From contig CAVRVS010000004.1 of NCBI GenBank assembly GCA_963724705.1, forward strand, positions 1,426,001 to 1,490,000: 64,000 bases of DNA, in the 5' to 3' direction. Below are positions 41,744-51,046 of the stretch, piece after piece (position 1 is the stretch's first letter; every line of letters starts with the position of its first letter). Source of the stretch: DASQPR01 sp963724705 (GTDB taxonomy: Bacteria; Actinomycetota; Actinomycetes; Mycobacteriales; Micromonosporaceae). Below the pieces are notes generated by a model. That model worked only from the letters and a program-made list of their open reading frames with translations. It was not told the DNA's origin and searched no databases. The position numbers were made by a program, and so were the translations under genes.

Positions 41744-42652
41744 ATGCTGCAGACGTACGACGAGCGCAACGCCGACATTGTCTACTGGTGCAACGGCGTG
41801 CTGCGGCACCGGGACGAGCCGGGCATCTCGCCGTTCGATTCGCTGGCCCAGGGCGGCGACGCGGTCTGGGAAGGGCTACGCGTCTACGACGGCCGCATCT
41901 TCGGCCTCGAACCGCATCTGGCCCGGCTGCGGCGGTCGGCGACCGCGCTCGGATTCGCGGCCATCCCGGACACCGCCGACATCATCGCGGCGATCGCCGA
42001 AACGCTCGCCGCGAACGCGATGACCGACGGCGTACACATCCGGCTGACGTTGACCCGGGGTGTCAAGGTGACCAGCGGCATGGATCCGCGGCTCAACCAG
42101 GCCGGCTGCACGCTTATCGTGCTGCCCGAATACAAGGCGCCTGTGTACGACACGTCCGGTCTGCGGCTGATCACCGCCAGTACGCGCCGGCCCGGACCCG
42201 ACGTCCTCGACCCGAAGATCCACCACAACAACCTGCTGAATTCGATCCTCGCGAAGATGGAAGCGAATGTCGCCGGGGCCGACGACGCGCTGATGCTCGA
42301 CGGTCGCGGGTTTGTCGCGGAGACGAACGCGACGAATCTTTTCGCCGTCACCGGCGGCGCGTTGGTGACGCCCCGCTCGGTGGCGTGTCCGGAGGGCATC
42401 ACGCGATCGACGGTCCTCGCGCTTGCCTCGTCAGCGGGCATCCCGGTCGAGATCCGCGACGTCTCGCTGACCGAGATGTACACAGCGGACGAGGTGTTCT
42501 GCACGGGCACGATGGGCGAGATCGCTGGCGTCGTCGAGATCGACGGCCGCCTCATCGGATCGGGCGGCGTCGGTCCGGTCACCCTCCGCGTCGCGCAGCT
42601 GTACCACGACCACGCAACAACGCACGGCACGCCCGTCGTCGGGGGGTCTTAG
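41744..42652 (+). CDS. Class IV PLP-dependent aminotransferase (BCAT/D-amino-acid-transaminase-like)
   Basis: The 302-residue fold-type IV enzyme has PLP Lys ~158 in DPKIHHNNLLNSILAK, the Glu ~193 in FVAETNATNLF and the late CTGTMGEIAGVVEIDGR. It resembles IlvE and D-alanine transaminase, but substrate-defining loops cannot be read with confidence. The ATG has a TAGGAGCG ribosome-binding site. It converges on the sulfotransferase-like gene 30 bp away; the two are fused in plant branched-chain aminotransferase-like proteins (from memory of Arabidopsis), suggesting a joint role. Confidence 0.88.
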   Translation: MLQTYDERNADIVYWCNGVLRHRDEPGISPFDSLAQGGDAVWEGLRVYDGRIFGLEPHLARLRRSATALGFAAIPDTADIIAAIAETLAANAMTDGVHIRLTLTRGVKVTSGMDPRLNQAGCTLIVLPEYKAPVYDTSGLRLITASTRRPGPDVLDPKIHHNNLLNSILAKMEANVAGADDALMLDGRGFVAETNATNLFAVTGGALVTPRSVACPEGITRSTVLALASSAGIPVEIRDVSLTEMYTADEVFCTGTMGEIAGVVEIDGRLIGSGGVGPVTLRVAQLYHDHATTHGTPVVGGS

Positions 42653-42682
42653 ATCCTGGGGCGGTACGGCTCCGTTGCGTAG

Positions 42683-43393
42683 CTATGCCGCGAGCCGCTG
42701 CACGGCGAGTTCCTCGTAATACGGCATCGCGGCGTCAACCAGCGACTGGAGTCGACTCGGCACCACCGCCGGCCCGGGATCGTAGGTGGCGAAGCCGGTG
42801 GAGGTTTCGACCTTGCCGTACCAGTGCGGCGCCCAGACGCCGTCGGTGTCCCGGGGCCCGGGCCGCCACCGGAGCATCGCCGGGTCCCAGTCGATGCCGA
42901 GCGCTTCGCACAGTCGGGACAGCACGCCGGCCGGATCGCGGAGCACGTCGGCGGCGTCGATGACCGGGCCGCCGTACCGCCGGAAGATCTCGACCTGCTG
43001 CGGATATCCGAGGTCGTCCAGCGTCGGCTCGCGAACTTTCGCGTACGACGCCACGACGTAGGCGGGATCCCGGATCAGGAACGCGTGGCTCAGCACACTG
43101 AGCCACGACCGGCCGACATCAGGCAGCAGATGGTGCGTCATGTGCTTCTGGTAGAACACCGAGATGCCGTCGGGCAACGGCCCGGTCAGCGCGGCCGCGA
43201 CCGCGCGCCAGTCGGACGGCTGGCTCGCGACAATGGCGTCGCGACCGGGGTGGTCCAGACCGGTCGCGTAGAGATAGTGCGCGTAGAGCGGCTCGTCGAC
43301 GACGATCGCGTCGGCACGCTCGCCGAAGCTGCGCATCATCGCGGTCGAGATGTTGCGCGGCCCGGACCACATCGCGATGCGCGTGCCACTCAC
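42683..43393 (-). CDS. Sulfotransferase-like P-loop protein
   Basis: The 236-residue protein starts with a modified phosphosulfate-binding loop (IAMWSGPRNISTAMMRSF), then VVDEPLYAHYLYATG, FLIRDPAYVVASYAKV and a C-terminal GIDWDPAMLRWRPGPR plus WAPHWYGKVETSTGF. This is the sulfotransferase-fold partner found with class IV aminotransferases, not a classic carbohydrate sulfotransferase. GTG 43393 is 11 bp after the argH stop, so it may be the last gene of the arg transcript. Function unknown. Confidence 0.8.
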   Translation of the reverse strand: MSGTRIAMWSGPRNISTAMMRSFGERADAIVVDEPLYAHYLYATGLDHPGRDAIVASQPSDWRAVAAALTGPLPDGISVFYQKHMTHHLLPDVGRSWLSVLSHAFLIRDPAYVVASYAKVREPTLDDLGYPQQVEIFRRYGGPVIDAADVLRDPAGVLSRLCEALGIDWDPAMLRWRPGPRDTDGVWAPHWYGKVETSTGFATYDPGPAVVPSRLQSLVDAAMPYYEELAVQRLAA

Positions 43394-43403
43394 CTCGACG
43401 AGG

Positions 43404-44888
43404 CTACCGGGGCACGACAACCTCGTCCGACCAGGCCCGCCACTGTTCGACCTGCTCGGCGGCCGAAGCCAGCTGTTCGGTGACCGGGTGCCGACCGGTC
43501 GACCCGTACGTCGTGCGCGCGGCAAGCGCTCCCGCGACGGTCAGCACCCCTCGCACCTCGGGCGTCAGAGCGTCCGACACGTCGGACAATTCGGAGTCGC
43601 TGATCTCGTCGAGCCCGACGCCACGGGCCGACGCGCGCGCCACGAGGGAACCCGTGATCTCGTGCGCCTCGCGGAACGGGATGCCGCGACGCACGAGCCA
43701 GTCGGCGACCTCGGTGGCGAGCGTGTAGCCGACCGGTGCCGCCGCGGCAATGCGGTCGGCCCGGACCGTCATGGTCGCGATCATCCCGGCCAGCGCCGGC
43801 AGCACGACCTGGAGTGTGTCCACCGCGTCGAAAACCGGTTCCTTGTCCTCCTGCATATCGCGGTCGTACGCCAGCGGCAGCCCCTTGAGCATGGTGAGAA
43901 CCGTGACGAGTCCGCCGATCAGCCGGCCCGACTTACCGCGGGCGAGCTCAGCGATGTCCGGGTTCTTCTTCTGCGGCATGATCGACGAGCCGGTGGCGTA
44001 CGCGTCGTCGAGTTCGACCCAGCCGTACGCCGGCGTGGTCCACAGCACGATCTCCTCGCCGAGGCGGGACAGATGCACGCCGATCAACGCGGCAACGAAC
44101 AGGAACTCGGCCGCGAAGTCGCGGTCGGCCACCGCGTCGATCGAGTTCGGGGCGGCGGCGGCGAATCCGAGCTCGCGGGCGACCTGGACCGGGTCCAGCG
44201 GCAGCGACGAGCCGGCCAGCGCACCCGAGCCGAGTGGGCTGACCGATGCACGCCGGTCCCAGTCGCGCAACCGATCGAGGTCCCGCAGCAGCGGTTGCAC
44301 ATGCGCCAGCAGATGGTGCCCGTACGAGACAGGTTGGGCCGGTTGCAGGTGCGTCATGCCGGGGGCGGGCGTGTCGATGTGCTCGGCCGCCTGCGCGACG
44401 AGAGCGTCGGCCAACTCGACCAGCCGGGCCGCCACGCCCCGAGCGTGATCGCGGAGGTAGAGCCGCAGATCGGTGGCGACCTGGTCGTTGCGGGAACGGC
44501 CGGCGCGGAGTTTGCCGCCGAGAGTGCCGAGCCGTTCGAGCAGGCCACGTTCGAGCGCGGTGTGGACGTCTTCGTCCTCGGCGGTCGGGACGAACTGGCG
44601 CGACGCGCACGCCGCCTCGAGATCGTCCAGCGCCGCCAACATGCGGCCGAGTTCGTCGGAGGTGAGCAGGTTCGCGCGGGCCAGGACGCGGGCGTGTGCG
44701 CGCGACCCGGCTATGTCGTACGGCGCGAGCCGCCAGTCGAACTGCACGCTCACCGACAGGCGCGCGAGCGCCTCGGCCGGCCCGCCCGAAAAGCGGCCGC
44801 CCCACAGGCTGGTCCGCCCCGATCCGGCGCTTCCGGTGTAGCCCGGCCCGGTCTCGGTGTCGCTCGGTACGCGGTCGCTCACGACCAC
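43404..44888 (-). CDS. argH: Argininosuccinate lyase
   Basis: The enzyme releases arginine and fumarate from argininosuccinate, the last step of the pathway. The 494-residue protein carries the fumarase/aspartase-superfamily signature GSSIMPQKKNPDIAEL with the catalytic Ser loop, THLQPAQPVSYGHHLLAH and RSRNDQVATDLRL. GTG 44888 has GGAGGAGA 5 bases upstream; earlier in-frame ATG starts look like non-coding extension. It lies 74 bp after argG. Confidence 0.96.
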   Translation of the reverse strand: MVVSDRVPSDTETGPGYTGSAGSGRTSLWGGRFSGGPAEALARLSVSVQFDWRLAPYDIAGSRAHARVLARANLLTSDELGRMLAALDDLEAACASRQFVPTAEDEDVHTALERGLLERLGTLGGKLRAGRSRNDQVATDLRLYLRDHARGVAARLVELADALVAQAAEHIDTPAPGMTHLQPAQPVSYGHHLLAHVQPLLRDLDRLRDWDRRASVSPLGSGALAGSSLPLDPVQVARELGFAAAAPNSIDAVADRDFAAEFLFVAALIGVHLSRLGEEIVLWTTPAYGWVELDDAYATGSSIMPQKKNPDIAELARGKSGRLIGGLVTVLTMLKGLPLAYDRDMQEDKEPVFDAVDTLQVVLPALAGMIATMTVRADRIAAAAPVGYTLATEVADWLVRRGIPFREAHEITGSLVARASARGVGLDEISDSELSDVSDALTPEVRGVLTVAGALAARTTYGSTGRHPVTEQLASAAEQVEQWRAWSDEVVVPR

Positions 44889-44962
44889 AGTCTCCTCCAG
44901 CTGTTCGAAGATTCCGTGACCTTGGTTGCTCAGCGCCCTGATCATGAACGCGAGAGGCCCGG

Positions 44963-46165
44963 TCAGCCGCCGAGCCGGGCGTCACGAGCCGATGCGAGTC
45001 GCGACGGCAGACCCCACAACTGGACGAAGCCCTTGGCCAGCGACTGGTCGAACAGGTCGCCCTCGTCGTACGTCGCGAGGCTGAAGTCGTAGAGCGACGC
45101 GTCCGAGCGCCGGCCGGTGACCGTGGCGCGACCGCCGTGCAGCGTCATGCGGATCTCGCCGGAGACATAGCGCTGCGTGTCGGCGATGAACGCGTCCAGG
45201 GACTCCTTCAGCGGCGAGAACCACAGGCCGTCGTAGACGAGCTCGCCCCAGCGCTGGTCGACCGACTTCTTGAATCGAGCCTGGTCACGCTCGACGGTGA
45301 CGGCCTCCAACTCCTGATGCGCCGTGATCAGCGCGATCGCGCCCGGCGCCTCATACACCTCCCGGCTCTTGATGCCCACGAGCCGGTCCTCGACCATGTC
45401 GATCCGGCCGACACCCTGCGCACCGGCGCGCCGGTTCATCTCCACGATCGCCTGGTACGGCGTCACGGTCTCGCCGTCGATCGCGACCGGCACGCCGGCA
45501 TCGAACGTGATCACGACCTCGTCCGGGTCACGGGTGATCGACGGATCGCTGGTGTAGGCGTACACGTCCTCGATCGGTCCGTTCCAGATGTCCTCGAGGA
45601 AGCCGGTCTCGACGGCGCGACCCCAGACGTTCTGGTCGATCGAGTAGGGCGACCGCTTCGACGTCTCGATCGGCAGACCCTTGCTCTCGGCGTACACGAT
45701 GGCCTTGTCCCTGGTCCACGCAAAATCCCGAGCCGGCGCGACGACCTTGAGCTCCGGCGCGAGCGCGCCAATACCGACCTCGAACCGCACCTGGTCGTTG
45801 CCCTTGCCGGTGCAGCCGTGCGAGACAACCGTGCCGCCGTGGCGCGCGGCCGCCGCGACGAGGTGCTTGACGATCAGCGGGCGGGACAGCGACGACAGCA
45901 GCGGATAGCGGTCCATATAGAGCGCGTTGGCGCGGATCGCACCGAAGCAGTAGTCGGCGGCGAACTCATCGCGCGCGTCGATGACCTCGGACTCGACCGC
46001 TCCGCAGGCGAGTGCACGCTTGCGAATGACTTCCATGTCTTCGCCGCCCTGGCCGACGTCGACCGCGACGGCGATCACCTCGGCGCCCATGCGCTCGGCC
46101 AAGTACGGGACGGCCACGGACGTGTCAAGCCCTCCGGAATACGCGAGAACCACCCGCTCGGTCAT
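44963..46165 (-). CDS. argG: Argininosuccinate synthase
   Basis: The enzyme joins citrulline and aspartate using ATP. It is 400 residues long, with the PP-loop LAYSGGLDTSVAVPYL at residues 7-22, HGCTGKGNDQVRFE and the SPYSIDQNVWGR segment. ATG 46165 fits the family start and has AGAGGCAG upstream. argR ends 74 bp before it across a short repeat tract. Confidence 0.97.
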   Translation of the reverse strand: MTERVVLAYSGGLDTSVAVPYLAERMGAEVIAVAVDVGQGGEDMEVIRKRALACGAVESEVIDARDEFAADYCFGAIRANALYMDRYPLLSSLSRPLIVKHLVAAAARHGGTVVSHGCTGKGNDQVRFEVGIGALAPELKVVAPARDFAWTRDKAIVYAESKGLPIETSKRSPYSIDQNVWGRAVETGFLEDIWNGPIEDVYAYTSDPSITRDPDEVVITFDAGVPVAIDGETVTPYQAIVEMNRRAGAQGVGRIDMVEDRLVGIKSREVYEAPGAIALITAHQELEAVTVERDQARFKKSVDQRWGELVYDGLWFSPLKESLDAFIADTQRYVSGEIRMTLHGGRATVTGRRSDASLYDFSLATYDEGDLFDQSLAKGFVQLWGLPSRLASARDARLGG

Positions 46166-46190
46166 ATCGGTGCTGCCTCTCTGTGCTTGT

Positions 46191-46240
46191 CGAGGTTCGG
46201 TGTGCGTCGAGGTTCGGTGTGCGTCGATGTCTCGGTGCGT
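46191..46240. repeat. 17-bp tandem repeat between argR and argG
   Basis: CGAGGTTCGGTGTGCGT occurs twice in exact tandem (46191-46207, 46208-46224), followed by a degenerate third copy that runs to the argR stop. Confidence 0.8.
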
Positions 46241-46770
46241 CAGGGTGCGTCCGCGCCGGCCGTACCGGCCGACCACGCGGAGAGCTTGGCGGCGAGTGTC
46301 GCGCCGGCCGTGCTGGCGGCCGGCGTGTTGTCGCGGGCGACGACCAGGATCGTGTCGTCGCCGGCGATCGTGCCCACCACGTCCACCAGGCCGGAGCGGT
46401 CCAGCGCACTGGCCAGGAACTGCGCGGCGCCCGGCGGCGTCCGCAGCACCACGAGGTTGCCGCTAGCGTCGACCCCGGTCAGCAACTCGCGCAGAAGCCG
46501 TTGCAGGCGCGCCGGAGTGGCCTCGGCCGGCCGCAGGGCCGCGTTCCCGTCCTCCGGAATCACGTACGCCGACGTGCCGTCGCCGGTGCGGACCTTCACC
46601 GCGCCGAGCTCGTCGAGATCGCGCGATAGCGTCGCCTGTGTGACCTGGATGCCCTCGGCCGCGAGGAGTTCGGCCAGATCGGTCTGCGCACGCACCGTCC
46701 GACCGCGGATCAGCGCGACGATGCGGGCGTGCCGGGCCGCCCTGCTCGCGGTCAGGGCCGGCGCGGTCAC
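46240..46770 (-). CDS. argR: Arginine repressor
   Basis: ArgR is a hexameric arginine-responsive DNA-binding protein. The 176-residue protein has the N-terminal winged helix (DLAELLAAEGIQVTQATLSR then DLDELGAVKV) and a C-terminal arginine-binding domain with VVGTIAGDDTILVV. The GTG start at 46770 overlaps the argF stop (GTGA). It presumably controls the arg promoter upstream of argC. The ~20-residue Ala/Gly C-terminal end is a minor extension. Confidence 0.95.
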   Translation of the reverse strand: MTAPALTASRAARHARIVALIRGRTVRAQTDLAELLAAEGIQVTQATLSRDLDELGAVKVRTGDGTSAYVIPEDGNAALRPAEATPARLQRLLRELLTGVDASGNLVVLRTPPGAAQFLASALDRSGLVDVVGTIAGDDTILVVARDNTPAASTAGATLAAKLSAWSAGTAGADAP

Positions 46771-47780
46771 GCCGCACTCCCGACCAGCGAGACGACGGAC
46801 CCGCCGTGCTTGGCCGCCGCCGGGCTCGCTTGGACGGCGACCTTGCGACCTTGCGCGTCCGCCCGCGCCTGCCGCAACAGCCAGGCCAGCACGGCCTTCT
46901 GCGCCGGCAGGCGGTTGGCCGCCTGCTGGAAGACCGCGCTCTGCGGACCGTCCATCACCTCGTCGGTGATCTCCTCGCCGCGGTGGGCCGGCAGGCAGTG
47001 CAACGCGGCCGCACCCGGCTTGGCCGCGGCCAAAAGAGCGGCATTCAGCTGGTACGGCGTGAGCACGGCGATCCGGTCGGCGCTCTCGTCCTGGCCCATA
47101 GACGTCCACGTGTCCGTGGCCACCACGTCGGCGTCGCGGACCGCCTCGTACGGGTCGTCGGTGACGGTGACCCAGCCGCCGGTCGACGACGCGATCGCCC
47201 GGGCCCGGGTCACGAGGGCCGGATCCGGCTGGTATCCGGCCGGCGCACCGATCCGTACGTGCATACCGGCGGCCGCACCGGCCAGCGCGTACGAGTTGGC
47301 CATGTTGAACGCGGCATCGCCGACGTACGCGAGTGTCCGGCCCTGCGTCGAGCCGTACAGCTGACGGATCGTGAGCAGGTCGGCCAGCAGCTGGCACGGG
47401 TGGTAGCCGTCGGTCAGCGCGTTGATCACCGGGACCGTGGCCGCCTGCGCGAGCGCCGCCAGACGCTGGTCGTCGAACGTACGGATGACGATCGCGTCGA
47501 CGTAGCCGGACAGCACCCGACCGGCGTCCTCGATCGTCTCCCCCCGCCCGAAGTGGGTGGCCTGCGCGTCCAGCACGACCGGGTTGCCGCCGAGCTCGGC
47601 GATCGCGACCTCGAAGGACACGCGCGTCCGCAGCGACGGCTTCTCGAAGATGACCGCGACCGATCGCGGACCCTCCAGCGGTTTGTCGCGATGGGGGGCG
47701 TCGACCAGTGCGGCCGCGGCGTCGAGCACCGCCGACTGCTCGGCCGGGCTCAGGTCGTCGTCACGCAGAAAGTGCCGCAT
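46767..47780 (-). CDS. argF: Ornithine carbamoyltransferase
   Basis: The enzyme makes citrulline from ornithine and carbamoyl phosphate. The 337-residue protein has the carbamoyl-phosphate loop KPSLRTR (residues 47-53), NALTDGYHPCQLLADLLT and the ornithine motif HCLPAHRGEEI. ATG 47780 has GGAAGGACG upstream and overlaps the argD 3' end by 20 bases, so the two are coupled. Confidence 0.96.
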   Translation of the reverse strand: MRHFLRDDDLSPAEQSAVLDAAAALVDAPHRDKPLEGPRSVAVIFEKPSLRTRVSFEVAIAELGGNPVVLDAQATHFGRGETIEDAGRVLSGYVDAIVIRTFDDQRLAALAQAATVPVINALTDGYHPCQLLADLLTIRQLYGSTQGRTLAYVGDAAFNMANSYALAGAAAGMHVRIGAPAGYQPDPALVTRARAIASSTGGWVTVTDDPYEAVRDADVVATDTWTSMGQDESADRIAVLTPYQLNAALLAAAKPGAAALHCLPAHRGEEITDEVMDGPQSAVFQQAANRLPAQKAVLAWLLRQARADAQGRKVAVQASPAAAKHGGSVVSLVGSAA

Positions 47781-49062
47781 GGGCCACGTCCTTCCGATCG
47801 ATCGACGTCATATGTGCGACGTCGGCGACGGCCGGTTCACCGGCCGCAAGGGGTGCCGCCGGACCGAGCGAGGCCAGCGTCTCGCCGAGCGCGGCGACAA
47901 ATGCGTCCGCCTGCTCAGCCGACAGGATCAACGGTGGCGCGAGCCGGATCACGTCCGGGTGTGGCGCATTGGCCAGGAAGCCTTGCGTCCCAGCGAATTG
48001 CGCACGATCCCGCAGCGCTTCGACGGCGGCCACCGCGACCGGCGCGGTGAGCACGATGCCGAGCAGGAGCCCCGCACCGCGCACGCCGGAGACCAGCGGG
48101 CTGCCCAATCCGTCGATGCCGCTCGCCAGCCGGCCGCCGACGCGTGTCACGTGATCGAGGAGGCCGTCGCGCGCGATCGTGCGAAGCACGGCCAGCGCGG
48201 CGGCGCAGCTCACCGGGTTGCCACCGAACGTCGACCCATGGGCGCCCGGACCCAGGAGCTCCGCCGCCGAGCCGAACGCGAGGCACGCGCCGATCGGCAG
48301 CCCGCCGCCGAGTCCCTTGGCCAGCGTGACGATGTCCGGTTCGACGCCGGCGTCGGGTCCGCCGGGCGCCTGGTGGGCAAACCAATGGCCGGTACGGCCG
48401 ATGCCGGTCTGCACCTCGTCCAGCGCCAGCAACGCACCGTGCTTCGCAGTGATCGCGCGCGCGGCCGCGAAGTAGCCCGGCGGCGGGACGATGACGCCGT
48501 TCTCGCCCTGGATCGGTTCCAGGATCACCATCGCCGTCTCGTCGCTGACCGCGGCCGCGAGCGCATCGGCATCGCCGAACGGCACGTGCGTCACCGGGCC
48601 GGGCAGCGGCCGGAACGGATCCGCCTTCGACGGCTGGCCGGTCAGCGACAGCGCACCCATCGTGCGACCGTGGAACCCGCCCGCCGCCGCGACGACGTGC
48701 GAGCGCCCGGTCCGCCGGGAGATCTTGTATGCCGCCTCGACCGCCTCGGCCCCTGAGTTGCCGAAGTAGACCTTGCCGGGCCGGCCGGCCAGGACGAGCA
48801 GCAGCTCGGCCAGCGCGACCGGCGGCTCCGCGACGTAGAGGTTCGACACGTGGCCGAGCTGCCGGATCTGCCGCGACACCGCCTCGACGACGGCCGGGTG
48901 GGCGTGGCCGAGCGAGTTGACGGCGATGCCGCCGAGCATGTCGACGTAGGTCCGGCCGGCGTCGTCGGTCACGACCGCACCCTCACCGCGTACGAGGGCG
49001 AGCGCCGGCGTTCCGTACGTACCCATGATGGCGTTGCCCCACCGGGCTCGCAGCGCGCTCAT
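47761..49062 (-). CDS. argD: Acetylornithine aminotransferase
   Basis: This PLP enzyme of aminotransferase class III makes N-acetylornithine. The 433-residue protein has GNSGAEAVEAAYKISRR, LDEVQTGIGRTGHWFA and the PLP Lys in DIVTLAKGLGGGLPIG. ATG 49062 has GAGGA 5 bases upstream. The C-terminus (~35 extra residues) extends into argF. A 76-bp gap with an inverted repeat around CATGCACG/CGTGCATG separates it from argB. Confidence 0.95.
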   Translation of the reverse strand: MSALRARWGNAIMGTYGTPALALVRGEGAVVTDDAGRTYVDMLGGIAVNSLGHAHPAVVEAVSRQIRQLGHVSNLYVAEPPVALAELLLVLAGRPGKVYFGNSGAEAVEAAYKISRRTGRSHVVAAAGGFHGRTMGALSLTGQPSKADPFRPLPGPVTHVPFGDADALAAAVSDETAMVILEPIQGENGVIVPPPGYFAAARAITAKHGALLALDEVQTGIGRTGHWFAHQAPGGPDAGVEPDIVTLAKGLGGGLPIGACLAFGSAAELLGPGAHGSTFGGNPVSCAAALAVLRTIARDGLLDHVTRVGGRLASGIDGLGSPLVSGVRGAGLLLGIVLTAPVAVAAVEALRDRAQFAGTQGFLANAPHPDVIRLAPPLILSAEQADAFVAALGETLASLGPAAPLAAGEPAVADVAHMTSIDRKDVAHAALSA

Positions 49063-49138
49063 GCACGTCCTCGCTTCGCTGCGGGCGTGCATGAGGCACA
49101 CGCGCACTGAGTTGTCTGATTCGCTCGCTGACGCTCGC

Positions 49139-49987
49139 TCATGCCGTCACCACCGCGGGCGTCGCGGTGATCGTGGTGCCGTGGGCCGCGCCGCCGGTCA
49201 CGACGGCCGACCACGACGGATCGCGGCCGTCGACGACATGCGCCGCCGGCACGCCGCCGCGCACCGCACGCAGGCACGCCTCCATCTTGGGCACCATTCC
49301 GGCCGACAGGCTCGGCATCAGCAGCTCCAATTCGTTCGTGTCGAGAGCATCGATCAGCGTCGTCGCGTCCGGCCACGCCCGGTAGAGACCGGCGACGTCG
49401 GTCAGCATCACGAGTTGGTCCGCGCCGAGCGCGACGGCGAGCGCACCCGCCGCGGTGTCGGCGTTCAGGTTGTGCGGCACGCCGATGGCATCCGGCGCGA
49501 CCGTGGCCACCACCGGGATCCGGCCGGCGGTCAGCAGGTCGAGCAGGATCGCCGGGCGCACCGTGGCGACGTCACCGACCTGGCCGAGATCCACGGGCTC
49601 GCCGTCGACGTGCGCGACGCGACGTTCCGCGGTCAGCAGGCCCGCGTCCTCACCCGACAGTCCGACGGCAACCGGCGCGATCGCGTTGATCGCGCCGACC
49701 ACCTCGCGACCGACCTGCCCGACGAGCACCATCCGGACGATGTCCATCGCGTCGGCGGTGGTCACCCGCAGGCCGCCGCGGAACTCCGACGCGATGCCGA
49801 CCCGGGCCAGCATCGCGCTGATCTGCGGTCCGCCACCGTGAACGACGACCGGCCAGGCGCCGGCCGCGCGCAGGGCGAGTACCTCGTGGGCAAACGCCGT
49901 CCGTGCCTCTGGCGACGTCATGGCGTGACCGCCGTACTTGATCACGACGAGCGGCTGCCGGCCGGTGGTCTGCTGATCGGCGGTCAC
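49139..49987 (-). CDS. argB: Acetylglutamate kinase
   Basis: The enzyme phosphorylates N-acetylglutamate, usually the arginine-inhibited step. The 282-residue amino-acid-kinase fold has VVIKYGGHAM near the start, VVHGGGPQI, NLNADTAAGALAVALGAD and MVPKMEACLRAV. The GTG at 49987 overlaps the argC stop (GTGA). argC and argB touch directly, so there is no room for the argJ gene that normally sits between them in actinobacteria. Confidence 0.96.
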   Translation of the reverse strand: MTADQQTTGRQPLVVIKYGGHAMTSPEARTAFAHEVLALRAAGAWPVVVHGGGPQISAMLARVGIASEFRGGLRVTTADAMDIVRMVLVGQVGREVVGAINAIAPVAVGLSGEDAGLLTAERRVAHVDGEPVDLGQVGDVATVRPAILLDLLTAGRIPVVATVAPDAIGVPHNLNADTAAGALAVALGADQLVMLTDVAGLYRAWPDATTLIDALDTNELELLMPSLSAGMVPKMEACLRAVRGGVPAAHVVDGRDPSWSAVVTGGAAHGTTITATPAVVTA

Positions 49988-50997
49988 GGCGCCACTCCGT
50001 CGATCGTGAGACCGGTCGACTCGGGCAGCCCCAGCATGAGGTTGGCGCACTGCAGAGCCTGCCCGGCGGCGCCCTTGCCGAGGTTGTCCAGCGCCGAGAC
50101 GACGATGATCCGGCCGGAGTCGGCATCGACGTGCGCCTTGAGGTGGCACGAGTTCGAGCCGGCGGTGGCCGCGGTCCGAGGACTCGCGCCACCGGTAAGC
50201 ACATGCACGTACGGTTCGTTGTCGTAGGCGGCCCGCAGCACGTCGGCGACGGCGTCCGCACTGGTCGGGTTCGTCGGCACCAGCGTGCAGGTCGCGAGGA
50301 TGCCGCGCGGCATCGGCGCGAGGATCGGGGTCATCGACAGCGTCCGCGCGCCGGACGCCTGCTTGATCTCGGGTACGTGCTGGTGCGCGCCGACCTTGTA
50401 GACGCTGACGTCGCCCATGACCTCGGAACCGAGCAGGTGCGCCTTCGCACCCCGTCCGGCGCCCGACGTTCCGGACGCGGCGACTACGACGACGTCGTCC
50501 GGGCTCGCGATCCCGCTGGCGATCAGCGGCGCGAGCGCGAGCGTGATCGCGGTCGCGTAGCACCCGGCCGCCGCGACCTTCGTGCTCGTCGTGATCGTCG
50601 CGCGCTGGCCGGCGAGTTCCGGCAGGCCGTACGTCCATGCTCCGGCGTACGCGCCGCCGTAGTAGCGCAACCAGGCGTCCGCGTCGCGCAGCCGGTGGTC
50701 GGCGCCGAGGTCGACCACCTTCACGTCATCCGTGAGTTGCGCCGCCAGCGCACCCGATTCGCCGTGCGGTAGCGCGAGGAACACCAGGTCGGCACCGGCG
50801 AGTGACCCGGGCTCGGTCGGTGCGATGGTGAGGTCGGCGATCGAGCGGAGATTCGGGTGCACGTCGCCGATGCGGGCGCCAGCCGACGAGTGGCCGGTGA
50901 CGGCGGTCAGCTCGACGTCGGGATGCCCGGCCAGGAGGCGGAGCAGCTCCCCGCCGGCGTAGCCGGTAGCCCCGGCTACCGCGATCCGAACGCCCAC
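49984..50997 (-). CDS. argC: N-acetyl-gamma-glutamyl-phosphate reductase
   Basis: This NADPH-dependent step makes N-acetylglutamate semialdehyde. The 337-residue protein has the Rossmann motif AVAGATGYAGGELLRLL, catalytic Cys146 in AAAGCYATAI and GAHQHVPEI with the catalytic His. It is the first gene of the arg cluster, with GTG 50997 and a GCAGG ribosome-binding site. Confidence 0.96.
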   Translation of the reverse strand: MGVRIAVAGATGYAGGELLRLLAGHPDVELTAVTGHSSAGARIGDVHPNLRSIADLTIAPTEPGSLAGADLVFLALPHGESGALAAQLTDDVKVVDLGADHRLRDADAWLRYYGGAYAGAWTYGLPELAGQRATITTSTKVAAAGCYATAITLALAPLIASGIASPDDVVVVAASGTSGAGRGAKAHLLGSEVMGDVSVYKVGAHQHVPEIKQASGARTLSMTPILAPMPRGILATCTLVPTNPTSADAVADVLRAAYDNEPYVHVLTGGASPRTAATAGSNSCHLKAHVDADSGRIIVVSALDNLGKGAAGQALQCANLMLGLPESTGLTIDGVAP

Positions 50998-51046
50998 GAC
51001 GCCTGCGCCCCTGTCTCTCGGTACCTCATGGCGCGTGGCGCGCCGT

